In this document: in pieces, positions 12,601-26,253 of the stretch | How the letters are laid out: every line of letters starts with the position of its first letter | How positions within the stretch are numbered: the first letter of the stretch is position 1 | NCBI RefSeq assembly: GCF_918797505.1 | Contig: NC_092797.1 | Location: 37,151,372 to 37,215,371, forward strand | Source of the DNA: Bemisia tabaci | Lineage: Eukaryota; Arthropoda; Insecta; Hemiptera; Aleyrodidae | Direction of reading: 5' to 3' | DNA length: 64,000 bases | The notes under the pieces: model-generated | The model's database searches: none | What the model was told of the DNA's origin: nothing | The model's input: the letters and a program-made list of their open reading frames with translations, nothing else | Program-made: the position numbers and the translations under genes

Positions 12601-15600
12601 CCTTCATATACTCAAATGATTTGTAAGCCAGTTAAACCTCTTAAATATATGATAAAAACCAAAAGACCACAAAAAAACGAGAAGACTGTAATACTGTGAT
12701 GCCTCTTTTGCAGATTTTTTTTTTGGAATATTTAGGGTACCCGCTTACAGAATAAATTTTAAGGAAATTTGAAAAAGATGCAGATTTTAAACAAAATAAA
12801 TAAAATTTAATCAAAATTTGTTATTTAGTGGAAGTCTAAGAAACGAAATTTACAGGGCAAGAGACAATTTAAAGAAGAACATTAAAACGCAGGAGAAATG
12901 TGAAAAAAGAATTAGGAAATTACGAAAGAAATAAGACAAATTTATACCTTGAATTTGATAGGACCCAGATCTTTCCCTCAAAAAAGTTGCTAACATGCAA
13001 AAGCTGTACATACAACCTCATGTGGCCTCTTTGATAGGACCCAGATCTTTCCCTCAAAAAAGTTGCTAACATGCAAAAGCTGTACGATACAACCTCATGT
13101 GGCCTCTCCCTGTTGACAGGCATCCAGTCCTAGGACTTCAAGTAGTTTCAATGTGAAGTTTAGCCGAAGTTTTACATTTCAATGGAATTGGCTCTATTTA
13201 ATACTGTTGTGCTTTTGGCAATCTTTAATTTAATTTTTTAGTGGATTTTTTGCAAAAGTGAGCGATTTGCCACTTCATCTTCTAATTTGTGTAAAATTGT
13301 GTCAGAAACAGGATGAGACCATCAACCTTGTCCAAAATCAACTCTTGAGCTCCTAATAATCTATTGAAGTTGAAGCCATATGCTGTCGAAGGATATGCAG
13401 AGTGTTTTTTTTTTTTCTGGTTTTGATCCTATCGAGGCTTTGTGGGGGGGAGGGGGGGGTGGAAGGCCCATTGTGCTTTTAAGAGTGACTTATTTCACAC
13501 TGCCATTTTTGGTGCTCTTACATTTTAAAAGTCTACTTTTTATCTGTATCCCTATATTGCAACAGACCCATTTAACCGAGTATGGAGTTTGACGCTCCTT
13601 TAATTATATTTTGCCACCAACATGACATCCCTAGCTTTAAGAGCTTCTGAAGTTGACTTTAAATAAAAGTAGTGACACCATCAAGTCTCTAGCAAAATTT
13701 TACATGATCACTATCGCCATAACTCTATTATCCTAATTATGAATCTATTGTATAAAAGCCTCGAGTGAAAGCATAATATGTATCTATATTTTCTACACAA
13801 GCTCAGTAGTGGTTCTTTTTCACTGAGTTACGGCAAAATGTAGGTAGGATTTAATCATGTAACGCTGTTAAATTGATTAAGGCGGCAGCATTGTGAAGTT
13901 CTGCCAACCTATGCATGTATTTGTTAGCTGTCAAATTCGGATTTCACCAGCTGCCTATGAAATTTTTCAGCGCGGATGATGATTTAAACTGTACCAACCT
14001 TCATTGTTTGCATCTCTCTGTATGCGTGCATCTTGTTCTGTGGAGAAGAGGGAAAATTTGATCTCTGTGTCAGCATGATGACCAGCTATTTTTCGGCATT
14101 AAGTTATTTTCCCCTGGAGACTATGATATGATTCCACGACCGTCCGTTTCATCAGTATACTTATGAATTGCCTGCTCCCTAGAAAAGTTGGGAAAACATT
14201 AATCCAGCTCACAAATTAGAATTTTTTTGAATCTCAAGATGGATGAAAATCTCAATTTCTTGCTTTTTTAAAAGTTTTTTCTTTACCTCCAAAGTCTCAA
14301 GGTGCAGCTACTAACTTTGGGTGAATTGATTAACACATGGCTGTAACGTAGATCAAATCTAAATGTTCCTTAAAAGTTGAAACATTGTTATGAACTGCTT
14401 ACCTGATTGCTTCACATAGAAAAATGAAGTCAACCTGTAAATAAAAAGTAAAATTGTGCTTGAGAAACTTTTGAAGTGCTGATCGGTCTAATAAATGAGG
14501 ATGAGTCTCTATCAAATATTGATAAGTCCTGTCCATAAGTCTCTGATTCAGAATCAATAAGTCTCCAGTGTAATGGGTCTCCTACCATGTATTCATAAAT
14601 ATTCTAAATCTGGAGAATTAATATTGTCTTACTGAGAATAAATATCAACTTAAAACGTGCAGATATTGATATATGAAGCGTTGATTATTTTTATTAACTC
14701 ATCAAGTATTAATATGTGGTTTTTTTTTTCATCCTTCATTTTTCTTGAGGACCCTTCAGCAGAGAGTGCAGTTCACACTAATGTTTCAATTTTTGAGAAA
14801 AATATCAAAATATATATCTATTTCAGCTCTATATTGATAGCGAGTCAAAACTCGGTGCAACTTTAATTATTTTGTAGTCAACAGAATTAAAAACCATTCT
14901 CTCGCTCCAGAATACTTAGTATTCTAAGCCCACACTTGTTGAAAGAATGTCCTCCATTATTTTAGAATTAATTTGTTCGCTAGCAGAATTCGATGCCAGC
15001 TCTTTCCTCTTTCAATTGTTTCGGGTGTGGAATCATATGGACAGTCTGATTTATTGCTTCGTTATTTGACTGACCTCTACCCTTTCCTGTCGCTCACATT
15101 TCAAACTTCTGCATCTGTGCTTCATTAGTTTATGACCCCCTTAATATCATAACTTTCATTATTGTCAATTTTAATTAACGGTCTAACATAATCTCTAATA
15201 GCCTGATAATCCTCAATAAGCAACAGCCATCTTATATCTCATCTGGAACACTGCTCAATTAATTTGAATGAAGTATATGTCTCTGTGTTTGGCGTCTTCC
15301 ATAACTAACACGGATACATACAAATACAACAATAAACTTGATTCTTCCATCAACTCCTTGTAACTAGGCAATCATGTTAGTAGCAATTTTTCACAATGTT
15401 CTCTAGTTTCTAAGTGCAAAAGTAGATTCATTTACAGCCAATCTTATCTCAATCCTATAATCATTTCTATATTCTAGGATCAATTTTTGTTGTCTCCATT
15501 TCTATTAATTGCGAATTTTAGATTTGCGTAAGAACCAACCACAAAAAAAAATCTGCGACTGCAAAAAAAAAAATTGAGTAATCAATTCCTAATATTCTCT

Positions 15601-18600
15601 TAACATAAACTTTTGGAAGAATCAAACCGAGAAACTGCATTACAGCTATTTCAATCAGCAGCAAATACCAATCATCGGTGGTGTCAGCTCGTCATAAAGA
15701 AAATGGATATGCCTTCCTCGAATCTTATCTTTTTTGTACATATTTAAATTCCTCTTTTCAATTTTAAGTCTATTACTATTACCTGCCTCCTTTCTTTGAA
15801 TTGAATAGAACTTTTCTGACTCAGCCAGCATTATTATTAGTTCTTGCATTTTAGAATTTCTTCAGAAGAATTCTGACTGTTGATTTTCTCCTCTCTATTG
15901 ACAAATTTAAGCTCTGACCTAAATATTGTTGGTCAGTGGAATATGTTTTAAGTAGAATTGTGGCCTTTCCTCTCTTTTTTTTTTTTCGTATTTTTTTTTC
16001 TACTCCTTAAAAGTATTTTTAATAAGAGCAGAAATTGGCTGGCATTCTATTATGAAAGTAGATTTTTGAATGAAATAAGTATGAATCGTATAAATTATCG
16101 TTGTACTATCATGAAATTTTTGGTGTGCAGGGTTTTTTCTACTGGTAACTGAAGATTTTTACTATCAATTGAAATACATTTTCTCAGATACTCTTTTCCC
16201 TTTTCTATCACGAAGAAAACTCTGATTCTTTGATTGTCGGTATAAAGGCCACACATGTTAAAAGTTGAAAAAATTCAACTTTCAGTGGCACCAACCAGGT
16301 TAAGGCTTGCTGCTTTCACTGAAAAGCTCACAGACCATAAATAAATTATGTCAGTGTTGGGGCTCAAATTTACCATGATCTCACCTGAAAGTTGATTTTT
16401 TTTTAGATCCCTACAGCCTGAATATCAGAGAAAAATCTTGGTTTTTCCGGTGCCAAAAAAAAAAAATTTCCCCCCCCCCCCCCAAAATAAACCTCCATAC
16501 AACCCTCTTTGTTTTGATTGTTAAAAGCATACCCTTCATTTTTATCCTAATGGCAGCCTATTATCATTTATATTATTTTATTTTTCTTTTACAGGAAAAA
16601 TTAAACTTAAATAATTTCTCAAATAAATATTATCTTTACAATACATTACAGTACAAAGCTTGCTCTTTAGAATAACTATTTAATTTTCCTTTGGTTTTAC
16701 ACATTTTTCTTCCTTTCGATCTTAACGTTAATTCCTCATTCGAAAAGAGAAACTTAACTGTCTTAATTTTAACGCACCTTTCATTCCATTAACTTCCAAA
16801 ATCTCTATGGTGACAGTAAAATTTATACGAACTTCTTGAAATTCATTTTCGATTTTTACATTTTACGTTATCAATATTTTATCTATATCTTTGAATGTAG
16901 TTGTTTGATAAAAAAAGAAGTGAGATTTCAAATCTAACTTAGTCAAAGCTCTGGAAATTTATTAATTTCGTTAGCACACAAAATTCCTCAACCTCCATCA
17001 CTTTCACACTCTGTACTGGACCTCTGTTGAGTATCATTTTATGACAAAATAACCTCTAAATGCAGACTGAAGAAGGAAGTCTCCTCACAGAACCTTTGTT
17101 TGGAGCCTCTCATCTCGTGGAATTGCGTTTTACCCCAAGTGATTTCCATCAAGACTCGAAGAAATAAAAACTTGTATATAATAGTGAAAATATTAATTCA
17201 ATCGTATTCTTGTCTATATATTTGTCGCATGTAAAGTGGAGTGACGAATTTCAATGATTAAAGCACATGAACAAAGCACAGAACGCCCGACTTTATATTC
17301 GTGTCAGTAGTTTCGGTTTGAATCCATTGTTGCAGTGCAATACTCGTCTCGTAGCATTTAAGCAAAGTGTCAAAAACTTATTTTCAAGAAAAAATTCTCA
17401 TTTCTGAGCTTTCAAACTTTTGAAAGTGCTGGTGACATAATTTGAATTTTGATAATTTTTACCCTGATCTCTGGTGAGAAATGTGCAAATTCCCAACCTG
17501 GATCCCTTGTGCCTAAAGTGAAACTGCGACTCCCGGTAACACGCTGTATCAGAAGAACGGAAGAACAGCGATGAGTGTGTTTCAACCATCAGCTCTCAAT
17601 CGAATGAGATTGGAAGGACTGGCTTGATACCTCACTAAGAAAAATACTCAGAATTTTCCATAATTCTCAAAGATTTTTTTAATTTTGTAAGGCCCAGAGC
17701 CTGCATAGTGTAACTTTTTTCAATTACTTAAATTTTTAAACAATATTTTCTAATGCAAACTTTTCGATTTTACATCTTTGGAACCAATTAATTGACTTGA
17801 GCGTAAATCAATCTTGCTAATTTTTTTAGTATATCTCTCTTATTTTTGAAAACTTACTTAATTTTAAGCTCAGTTTTTATGAAACTTTTCTGAAGTATTC
17901 GGCAAAAATTCTCTCTTGCGCTACTTCACAATTTACTTTACTTTCTCGTAAATTTTTTATTTGAATTCTTCTTCGATTCCCCTTAATCAGAATCTGAATC
18001 TTGAGAAATTTTCTTTTCAATATTTTTAATTTCATTGAAAGTCCTACGGCAAGTATATGAGAAGTCGACATCATCATATCTAAGGTAAATTAATTACTAC
18101 AAGCAGTTTTGCGATGAATAACCCTTAAGTCGGTTTTACGTATGTACTTCAATGGTGTTTTCTGGGGTGCTTTGGTTAATGTCGGTCTATTCACGCTCAT
18201 CCCCTCCCTAATTCCGTTCAATTAATCAAGCATACATCTAGATTTGCATGTCGTTGCACTGTATATTGTATTGTAAAGTTTGATATTTTTAATGAATGAT
18301 GTTTTGAGCAATGGTGTCCATGCGTCTTATTCCTGTGTGTATCCTCAAATTCTTTCTCCAACTTCCCTCATTCCCTTTATTATGACAGTTTTATCAAAGC
18401 AACTTCTGATTCCTCGGCCATCGACCCTCTTGGTGGTTTTTCTTAAAAACCAGACGCTCTAGTGTCTCGCTTGTCTTTCCATCTCTGTTCTTATTTAACA
18501 TTGTTTGTCCGTCTTCCTCCATAAAAGGTCTATTCTTTTTTGCCTCAATTTATCTTAATCAGGTTTGATGATGTCATCTTCTGCCGTTTCCTCACATTAA

Positions 18601-21600
18601 TGGTTCCTTTGATGAAAATCGCCCATTTCTGCCTCTCTCTCTTTTGCATTCATTTCTCACCCTCAGGTCTTTAAATTTTGTACATGTCTCCAAGTCCATC
18701 AAAAGTTTGATTGTTCTTCAATTTTCTCATCTTTCCATATGTAGGAAAAGAGATGAGCTATGGACACTTTTGCCCTAACTGAGTCAGTTTGCGTACCTAT
18801 TTCAGATATGACGGTCCTCCAGGCAGGGTAAGAATCAGAGCATCATGAGCTATGTTTCTCATCAAAATTTGATGAAGAACCTTTAGAAATGTTCAACATT
18901 TTACTGAGGAGCGAAGAATTTGTGTTCAAAGTTCACACCGATTGACTAACTTGAAATTTCTATCAGGGGAAATTTCGGCAAATCAACCATTGAAATTAAA
19001 TCCAAATTCCCAGCAATTTACAGGGATCAGACTCTTTTTAACTCCCGTTGTGCTCTAATTTGTTTTGTTTTCAAAATCAGTATAAAAAAGTAGCTCCTCA
19101 AGAAATCTACATCTAATTAAACACAGAAATTTATTCAATAAGTGGTTTGACTGAAATAGCCGCAGTCCATCATTGAGCTAATAATTAGCATTGATACTTG
19201 CAGGAAATGGATACCTGTCACTTTAAACACAAACTATACAAATGCATCCTCTCTTTCTTCATGAAATTTTGATGATCAAACATGAACTGTGTTGCTTTCA
19301 TATACCTTGCTCGGTACTCGATATTGTTTTTTGAAGGGTCTACCATTTTGTGATGTGATGTGAAGGAGGAAGTATCGATTCCCTTCTCCCTCGAGGAAAG
19401 GGTAAAGAGAAGATTTGCTGAGAGCTAGACGTTTTCCTTCAAATGAAGGCATTATCAGGCATTGAATGAAGACTCACTATTTACAAAGTTTACAAAATAT
19501 AATTTACACCATGGACACCAAACTCAGTGAACTAACTTGTAAATATGCCTTTGTATATGTTTTCTCTTCGGTTAGATCTTCAGATTATCACTAAGTCTAC
19601 TTAGACCAAAAACTTTGGATCAAACTGGTGACTAAAAAAAGTGCCAGCAGACGTGAAAAATTTGGAAAAGCGTGTTACAAACTACTATGATTGCTTGCTA
19701 AAGAGTAGATTGCAGACTTTTTTTTATCAAGATTTCGATCGCCTATCGTGATTTTCGGGGCATTTTACTTGTGGAAAGACCTTTACTTATCTGTATTTCT
19801 CGCAAGAAATTTATCTATTCTCAAATAATTTTTTATCAAAAACAGCACACTAAAGACCCCACGTAATCAAAGAGATATAACATAATGGCTATCACCTAGA
19901 GCTGCAGAGTGTCCATTTGTCTTTTCATTTTCAGGAAGTTAGCTGGAACATCATTTATTTAATTAAAATTGCTAAAAATCAGTTCTTTTTCCCCCACTCT
20001 TTTTATCAAACCCTTTGTCCATCACCGTTAGTAACTCTGCACCGCTGAAAAGATATGTATCTTGAAGAAGAAACAGAAAATGTTAAGTGCTTTTCAAGAT
20101 GTCTTAATTGCTCCAAAAAGACTAGCTTTCACCGTGATATTTCATATAGATCTAAAAAAATGCTTTTTCACCGGTTGCCAGCTGCAAAACACAGACTAGT
20201 CCAGATCGCTAATATTCAATCTCACCTCTACTAAAAGAGCATGAGTTTACTTTCAGGAGCTCTCAACTGCAGATGAGGCAACATTAGAAAATTAAAGTGA
20301 AATGTGAGAAATTTCCCCTTGAATCTCATTACTAAGCCGTGTTAAATTATTATCATTACTTCATAACAGTAATTCTTAATCAAATGAGAGATCCTAATAA
20401 GCACAGTAACGCCAGATATGTTGTCTGGAGTATTATTTCAAAAGGTGGTAGTGAAAGCTCTAAACTGGAAACCAATTCTTTATTTCAGCCCTTTTCTTTT
20501 TTTTATTTTTGGTCTTAAGCCGGTGGCAGCTTCAGGGTTTCAGAGGATCAACCTTAAAAAATCAAATTAAAGTGATTCAAAAACATCTGAGGTCTTCAGT
20601 AGGACTTCTAGCTTAAAATTCTGGGCTTCTGCCAGAATTTTGAGGTTATTTTATCAGAGGAATTTCCACGCATGTGCAAATTGTTTCAAATAATTGAAAA
20701 CCCTAAGTATGTGCCATCATATCTGGCCCTACCTTTATGATATTTCCTGTAAAAACATGCCGTTTTAACGGCAGTGGTTTCCAGTTTCAAACGTCCGTGG
20801 ATTTTTCCGTCACTGGCGTGCACACAAAACTTCTCAAGCTCTCGCACGGCTGTTAGCGAGCTGGACTAATCTGTGCTTCAAATAGTAGTTTAGTTGTAAC
20901 CTTTTCCCAAATAAATCTAGAGGAATTATCCAAATATTGAAAATGTAGCTTGCTGTAATATCTTGATCTAGTCTGTAAATTGGTGATTTTGTAAAGTGTT
21001 GATTTAGAGTCATGACAGAACTTAGTTTTTCTAGTCATCAATTGGTGGCTCAGGTTATTTCAGTTACGTTCAGTTGATAAGCATATTTTATGATGAATAT
21101 TTGTATAGCCCATCATCTCTGCATTTAGTTGGTTGAGTTTCTGGTTTGTGGTAGTCACATTTAAAAATTGAAAACCATTTTATTTTCCCCAAGCTTAAAA
21201 TAAATTGAAAAAGTGGCACTGAAGAGAAAAGTACCGTTCATTTTGTTTTTCAGTAACCACTAAGAGTATAAAAGATTTAAATCTCCCAACAAGCAGCTTT
21301 CACTCTCAGCTTTTACTGATCAAGAATTATTTTATTTGTCAGCCAGCTAAAGGAAATGAAGACAAAAATCACCTCTTGCTAATGCCATTTTCAGTGTGGT
21401 GTTATTTAGGACTATCCACAAGAAAAGGAACCTTTGCTTCTAGAAAAAAATTCTACAGAAAAGCGATTTTTGTCAAGTCATGTCGAAAAATTCTGCACGA
21501 ATTTTTAGTATAAGGTGCTCTCCAGTACCCCAGAAATAAAGTCGTAAGCAGTTTAGTTCTTTCTCATGTCAGTACAAGGCGTGAATTTCATTCTACCGCA

Positions 21601-24600
21601 ATAATTAGGAACTAACAACATGGTGCTTTAAACACCGCATAGCTTTTTCCAACGTTTCTTGAACTGCAAACTTCAAACCCATCCATAAATCAGCAAAACG
21701 CACTCTTTAATGAAGTGATAGGATAGTGCATCTTTTTTTAAGTTAATAGGCAAGGTCCCATTTCCTTTGGATGGTCTTCTGTATCTAACAAAAACAAACT
21801 GTTGAAATGGCTCATTTCAAACTTTCTAGTGAACTTTCATGTGAAGGTAAATCTATTGACGATGAACAGTCTCAAATTTTTTTTCAATATTTGATCATTT
21901 AAACATTGTTAGTGGAACCCAATCAGCATAGTTCTTTTACCTCTCGATGATGGGTCCCTACCACCCCCTGCCGTATCATTCAGCAGCAGTAGTTTTTCTG
22001 ATGTATCTGCTCTTTGAAACAGCAGTAGTCAGAGCTTTTCTTAGGGATATCAACAAACCGATTATAGTTCAAAATAAATAAATCAAACTGATTGTCTGAA
22101 GAACTTGAGCCAAGAATTGCGATAGATTCTCACTGAAAGCCGACTTAGGAATTGGGAAGCAGACACTCATTTGATGTAACTAAAGAGAAATGCATCTCGA
22201 TTGTGGTGTGTTGTCATTAACTATCAGCTTGTTTTCACAAGAAAATAAAGGAATAACTTCGCCTGAGTTTTTAAGCAATATTCAAAGATAGTTACAGAAA
22301 AATCAAGCAAAATTTTATGAGTTGATAATCCTTGGTTGTCCTGCATTTAAAATAAATTGTGGCTGGAAGCTTTCAATGCCACTAAGTAAGACGTGCTATT
22401 TTTAAATTCACCATTGCATTGCCTCTATGTGTTCCTATCTTACTGTTGCTCAATTACATGTGTGGCTTTTGCCTATCCTTGTCTGTGAGTCAATCGCATG
22501 ATGTCCTGATTGTTTTGACAATTTTAACATTAGTGGTGTTTTTTGTTTTTTTGTTTTTTTCCCCTCCTTAAATCACATTCCCCTCAATGTAGCTTGCTGC
22601 CAATGCACCTGAACCCACTTAACCCTTCCTAAAAAACTTTTGGTTCTCTCGAAAACTTATGCTGTTGCTTTTATTCACTACAAGAGCTTGCACCTATTTA
22701 ATACTAATTCAAAGTTTCTTTTTGAACCATTAATGCTGATAACTTGCTCTGGACTGATGGAAGAGAAATCTCACTTCTTTTATCTATATTCCTCTCACAT
22801 GCTGTACATATAACCTTCGATTACAAGGAAAATCAGCTCCGTGTTCTTTGTTACAGGCTGGCCTCAGAATCGAATAGCTTACCTAGCACAGGTGAGACTG
22901 TAGCGGTTTTGTCTTACCCTTATCATTCACCTGTCAACCCCACTGGTGTTTCTGGTTTTCAACCTACAGGCGGGGCTTTCAAAACTATGCCTGCCTCTCC
23001 AAAAGTAAGTACTCAGTTAATATGTAGTTAGTCTGGAGCAGTACAATGTTGAATTTCCCTTCTGAGACAAAGTGAGCCTAAAAATTGAATATTCTTTATA
23101 TCTTTATATCTTCTTATAATATCAACACATCTTGATGTAAAAGATTCTAACTTCAAAAATCATAACTTGTCTGGTTGTGTCGTGGTCTAAATATAAAATT
23201 TCTCCGATTTTTTAAAGTTTAATTTTAGTTTGTTTAAAAAAATGAAGAGTCCTTTTCAGCTTATCTGTGATTGCCCATGGGAAAAAGTACCTTAATAATA
23301 GAAAACTCAAAATTGAGTTAGTAGCACCGTTGCATAGAAGCCTGTTTAGTGAACATTTCAGCAGACAAAAAGGATGCAATTATCTTACCTAACTAACATT
23401 ATGATGGTTTGAATTTTATTTATCAAAAAGTATAGTTTGAAGAACAAGCTTTGTAAAAGTTAGAAACTGCCCTATTAGGGGCTCAATATTTTACACCCCC
23501 TATCTTAATGAATTTGAACTAAATTGCTTACAACTGATCCAAAGGACATTAGAAAGAGGTGCGTATCCGAAGCTCCAAAACTTGAATTTTCGACCCAACT
23601 GGCCAAAAATAAGCCTCCATGAACCAAGTCTCCTTTCTGGTGGCTAGTCACATTGATGCATATTTACCTACTCGATATGAATCTGTTTTAAGACTAATGG
23701 CTCTGCTTGTTCCAGGTTATAAAATCAGAACCCATCCAAATGCAAACTACCAGCACTGTATGGAGTGGGAATAGATCATCCGAACCGGTGACAACTTCTT
23801 GGACGTCTGTCACGAATTTGTTGTCACCAGTAGTCACTGTTGCTGCTGTATCCACTGCTGTTACCTCATCCTCTTGGACTCCAAACAAAACGACAGTCGC
23901 CAACATTATCTGGAGCTCATCTCCTGCCAGTATAACCACAAACGCATCTGTCAGCACCAACTCCTGGGCAACAACTGATGCTGCAACAGACTCTCCTCGG
24001 TGGTCCGATTCCACGACGGTGTCCGTTGCGCAGAACCCGCCCCCCACCAATAAAATATTCAATGTAAAAACTACGTTATCTCAGCCGCTTGCATCTTACC
24101 ATTACATTCCGTCATCAGCAGTGAAGCTTACAACCACGGATCAGCTCGTGAATAATGTCATGACTACTAGAAAACTAGACCTCAAGCCGGTTGCTCAAGG
24201 TCAATATTCCCTGATAAACTTTACGCCGAGTTTATCAAATATGAAATTCATTTCTAGTCAGAATGTCTCAACTGTCGGTCAGCAGCCATTGCAGAAAACT
24301 GTGCTTGCGCCTCAAGCGAATGTGCGGACTGCACAGGTCTTGAGTAGCACAACAATTTTACAACCACAGATCATCGGTAAAAGTGCAGGAAATCAAAACG
24401 TTACAACTAGCGGGTCTCTTATAGTTCAATCCCAAGGGTCAGTGAATAAGTCGTTACCAATTTTGCAGACTACTTCTGTCCGACCCTCCGGTCCGTCAAC
24501 ACATCAGAGCCAACCGCTGACCCTTCTGCTCAGTGATCAGTATGTCACTTTGCTGAAACCCTCTAGCCAAATTGTTGAAGTCGATTCATCTACAACTGGT

Positions 24601-26222
24601 GCAAATTCGGAGCCGCTTCAGTATGTTTTAAGCACACCTGGCACGAGGGTACAGAATGTTTATCTCCCACATCAAGGCGGCTTTCAAATCCCGATCTCAA
24701 GTAAGTGCTCTTGTTTCTTTCACTTAAAATTTTGATTTCTTTTACAGAAGCGACAAACAAAATAATCGCTTATATCAACTCAAGAACCAGTTAAATCAGT
24801 CAGTGCATTGTAGCAATTTTTTTAGCACAGAATTTTTTAGTAAGTTGAATTTTAAAATCCAAATTTGAATGTTTGACAGAAATCCTCGAATATTCTGTAG
24901 AATAAAGTATAAGTGTTTTAGCAACCTGCTAACCAATGTAGGGCATGAGTTGGTATTTTATTTGGATAGATTTCAGCTCACAACTTATAATTTCAAGCAT
25001 CTTTTCCTCAAAATTATTCTTTTAACTTTTTAATTTTTTATTTCAAGCCATCATGACTCTTACTTGATCTGTAATTTTTGGTGTCTAAATGTTCACGAAG
25101 CACTGCCAAGCTGTGCTACCAGCAATTTATTACTTTCCTTCATCCTGTGGAGGGTCACATTTTCCCAGTCTACGCTTTGTGAAGTACCAGTACTATAGTC
25201 AATATTGAAACGCCTAGTTTTTCTGGTTTCAAAATCCATTTTTACTGCTAAAACTGCTGAAGTTGCTATTAAGTCTCCTCTTTTTTTTCCTCACTAATTT
25301 TAAATCTTCATTGTTAAATGATTATCCTGTTTGCAGCTGCTGATGGAGGAGTTAGACAAGTATCTGTGAAACCACCATTGCAATTAGTTGCAACCTCTCA
25401 AGCTCTCTCAGCTGCCTCAACTGTGATCGTTAGCAAACCAAATTCTCTCTCTAACCAGTGAGTACCGTTTTTAACCTTTATTTATTCATTCACCGTTTCA
25501 CCAAAATTTAATATGCCATCAATTTAGTTCTTCAGTCAAAATCATCTCCAAATGTTGTCAACCACAAGAAGAAAGAAAAGGAAATAAAAGAAACGCCTTG
25601 TCAGTGATTTCAAAAATTCCAATCCCCTCTTTGATAAACTTGGTTAGCCAATTGCTTCAGAGTAGCTGTCCTCACTCATCAGTGCCTTTGAAAGTAGACT
25701 AATTGATGCTTGTGGAGGTCCTTGCGAACATTTGCTGAAAAAAGTTCATAATGATTTGAGCTCAATTCTTCAAACTAAGTGAATAAGGTTTTTTTTAAAT
25801 TTTCTCTCATTTTTTTTTTCGTTTGACAGCTCACAGTCTTGTATCTTGTGTTTTGCTAAGTCAATTTTTTTAAGTTAGAAATGCAAACACAGTAAAGTAG
25901 ACTTGTTAAACCTTTTGAGTCACTACATCGTAAAGCACCAACTGACAGTACTGGAATGATAATGATGTATTAAGGGAAGGAATAAGTAGTTTATTCAGGC
26001 AATGCTAACTGTTGTGCAGAAGTCTCAGTTTGCCGTGGCTTGTAAGTGACCACAGCTCCTGCAATTCCCGTGTAGTGAATGAGTAAGAATGACTTGACTG
26101 AATGATTATAAAATCCACATCGTTCATGAATATTGCATAATATTTTGTCGTTTGTTTTTGTTACTGAAGAACTAACAACCAAGAAGAACCCAAGTCATGG
26201 TTACAACAGCATTTGGAACAAG

Positions 26223-26253
<31 letters not shown>

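Larger units (their letters stand above)
9927..22856 (+). other. cic intron 10, 12.9 kb
   Basis: A very long intron between exons whose split codon (AG+G) joins cleanly. I found no further coding exon. It is AT-rich and mostly unique-looking, with a 15-bp x3 repeat plus C run (11978-12041), a 76-bp tandem duplication (12955-13107), a G-rich patch near 13444-13465 and an A run followed by a C run near 16455-16483. Long first-half introns often hold enhancers, but none can be shown here. Confidence 0.85.
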
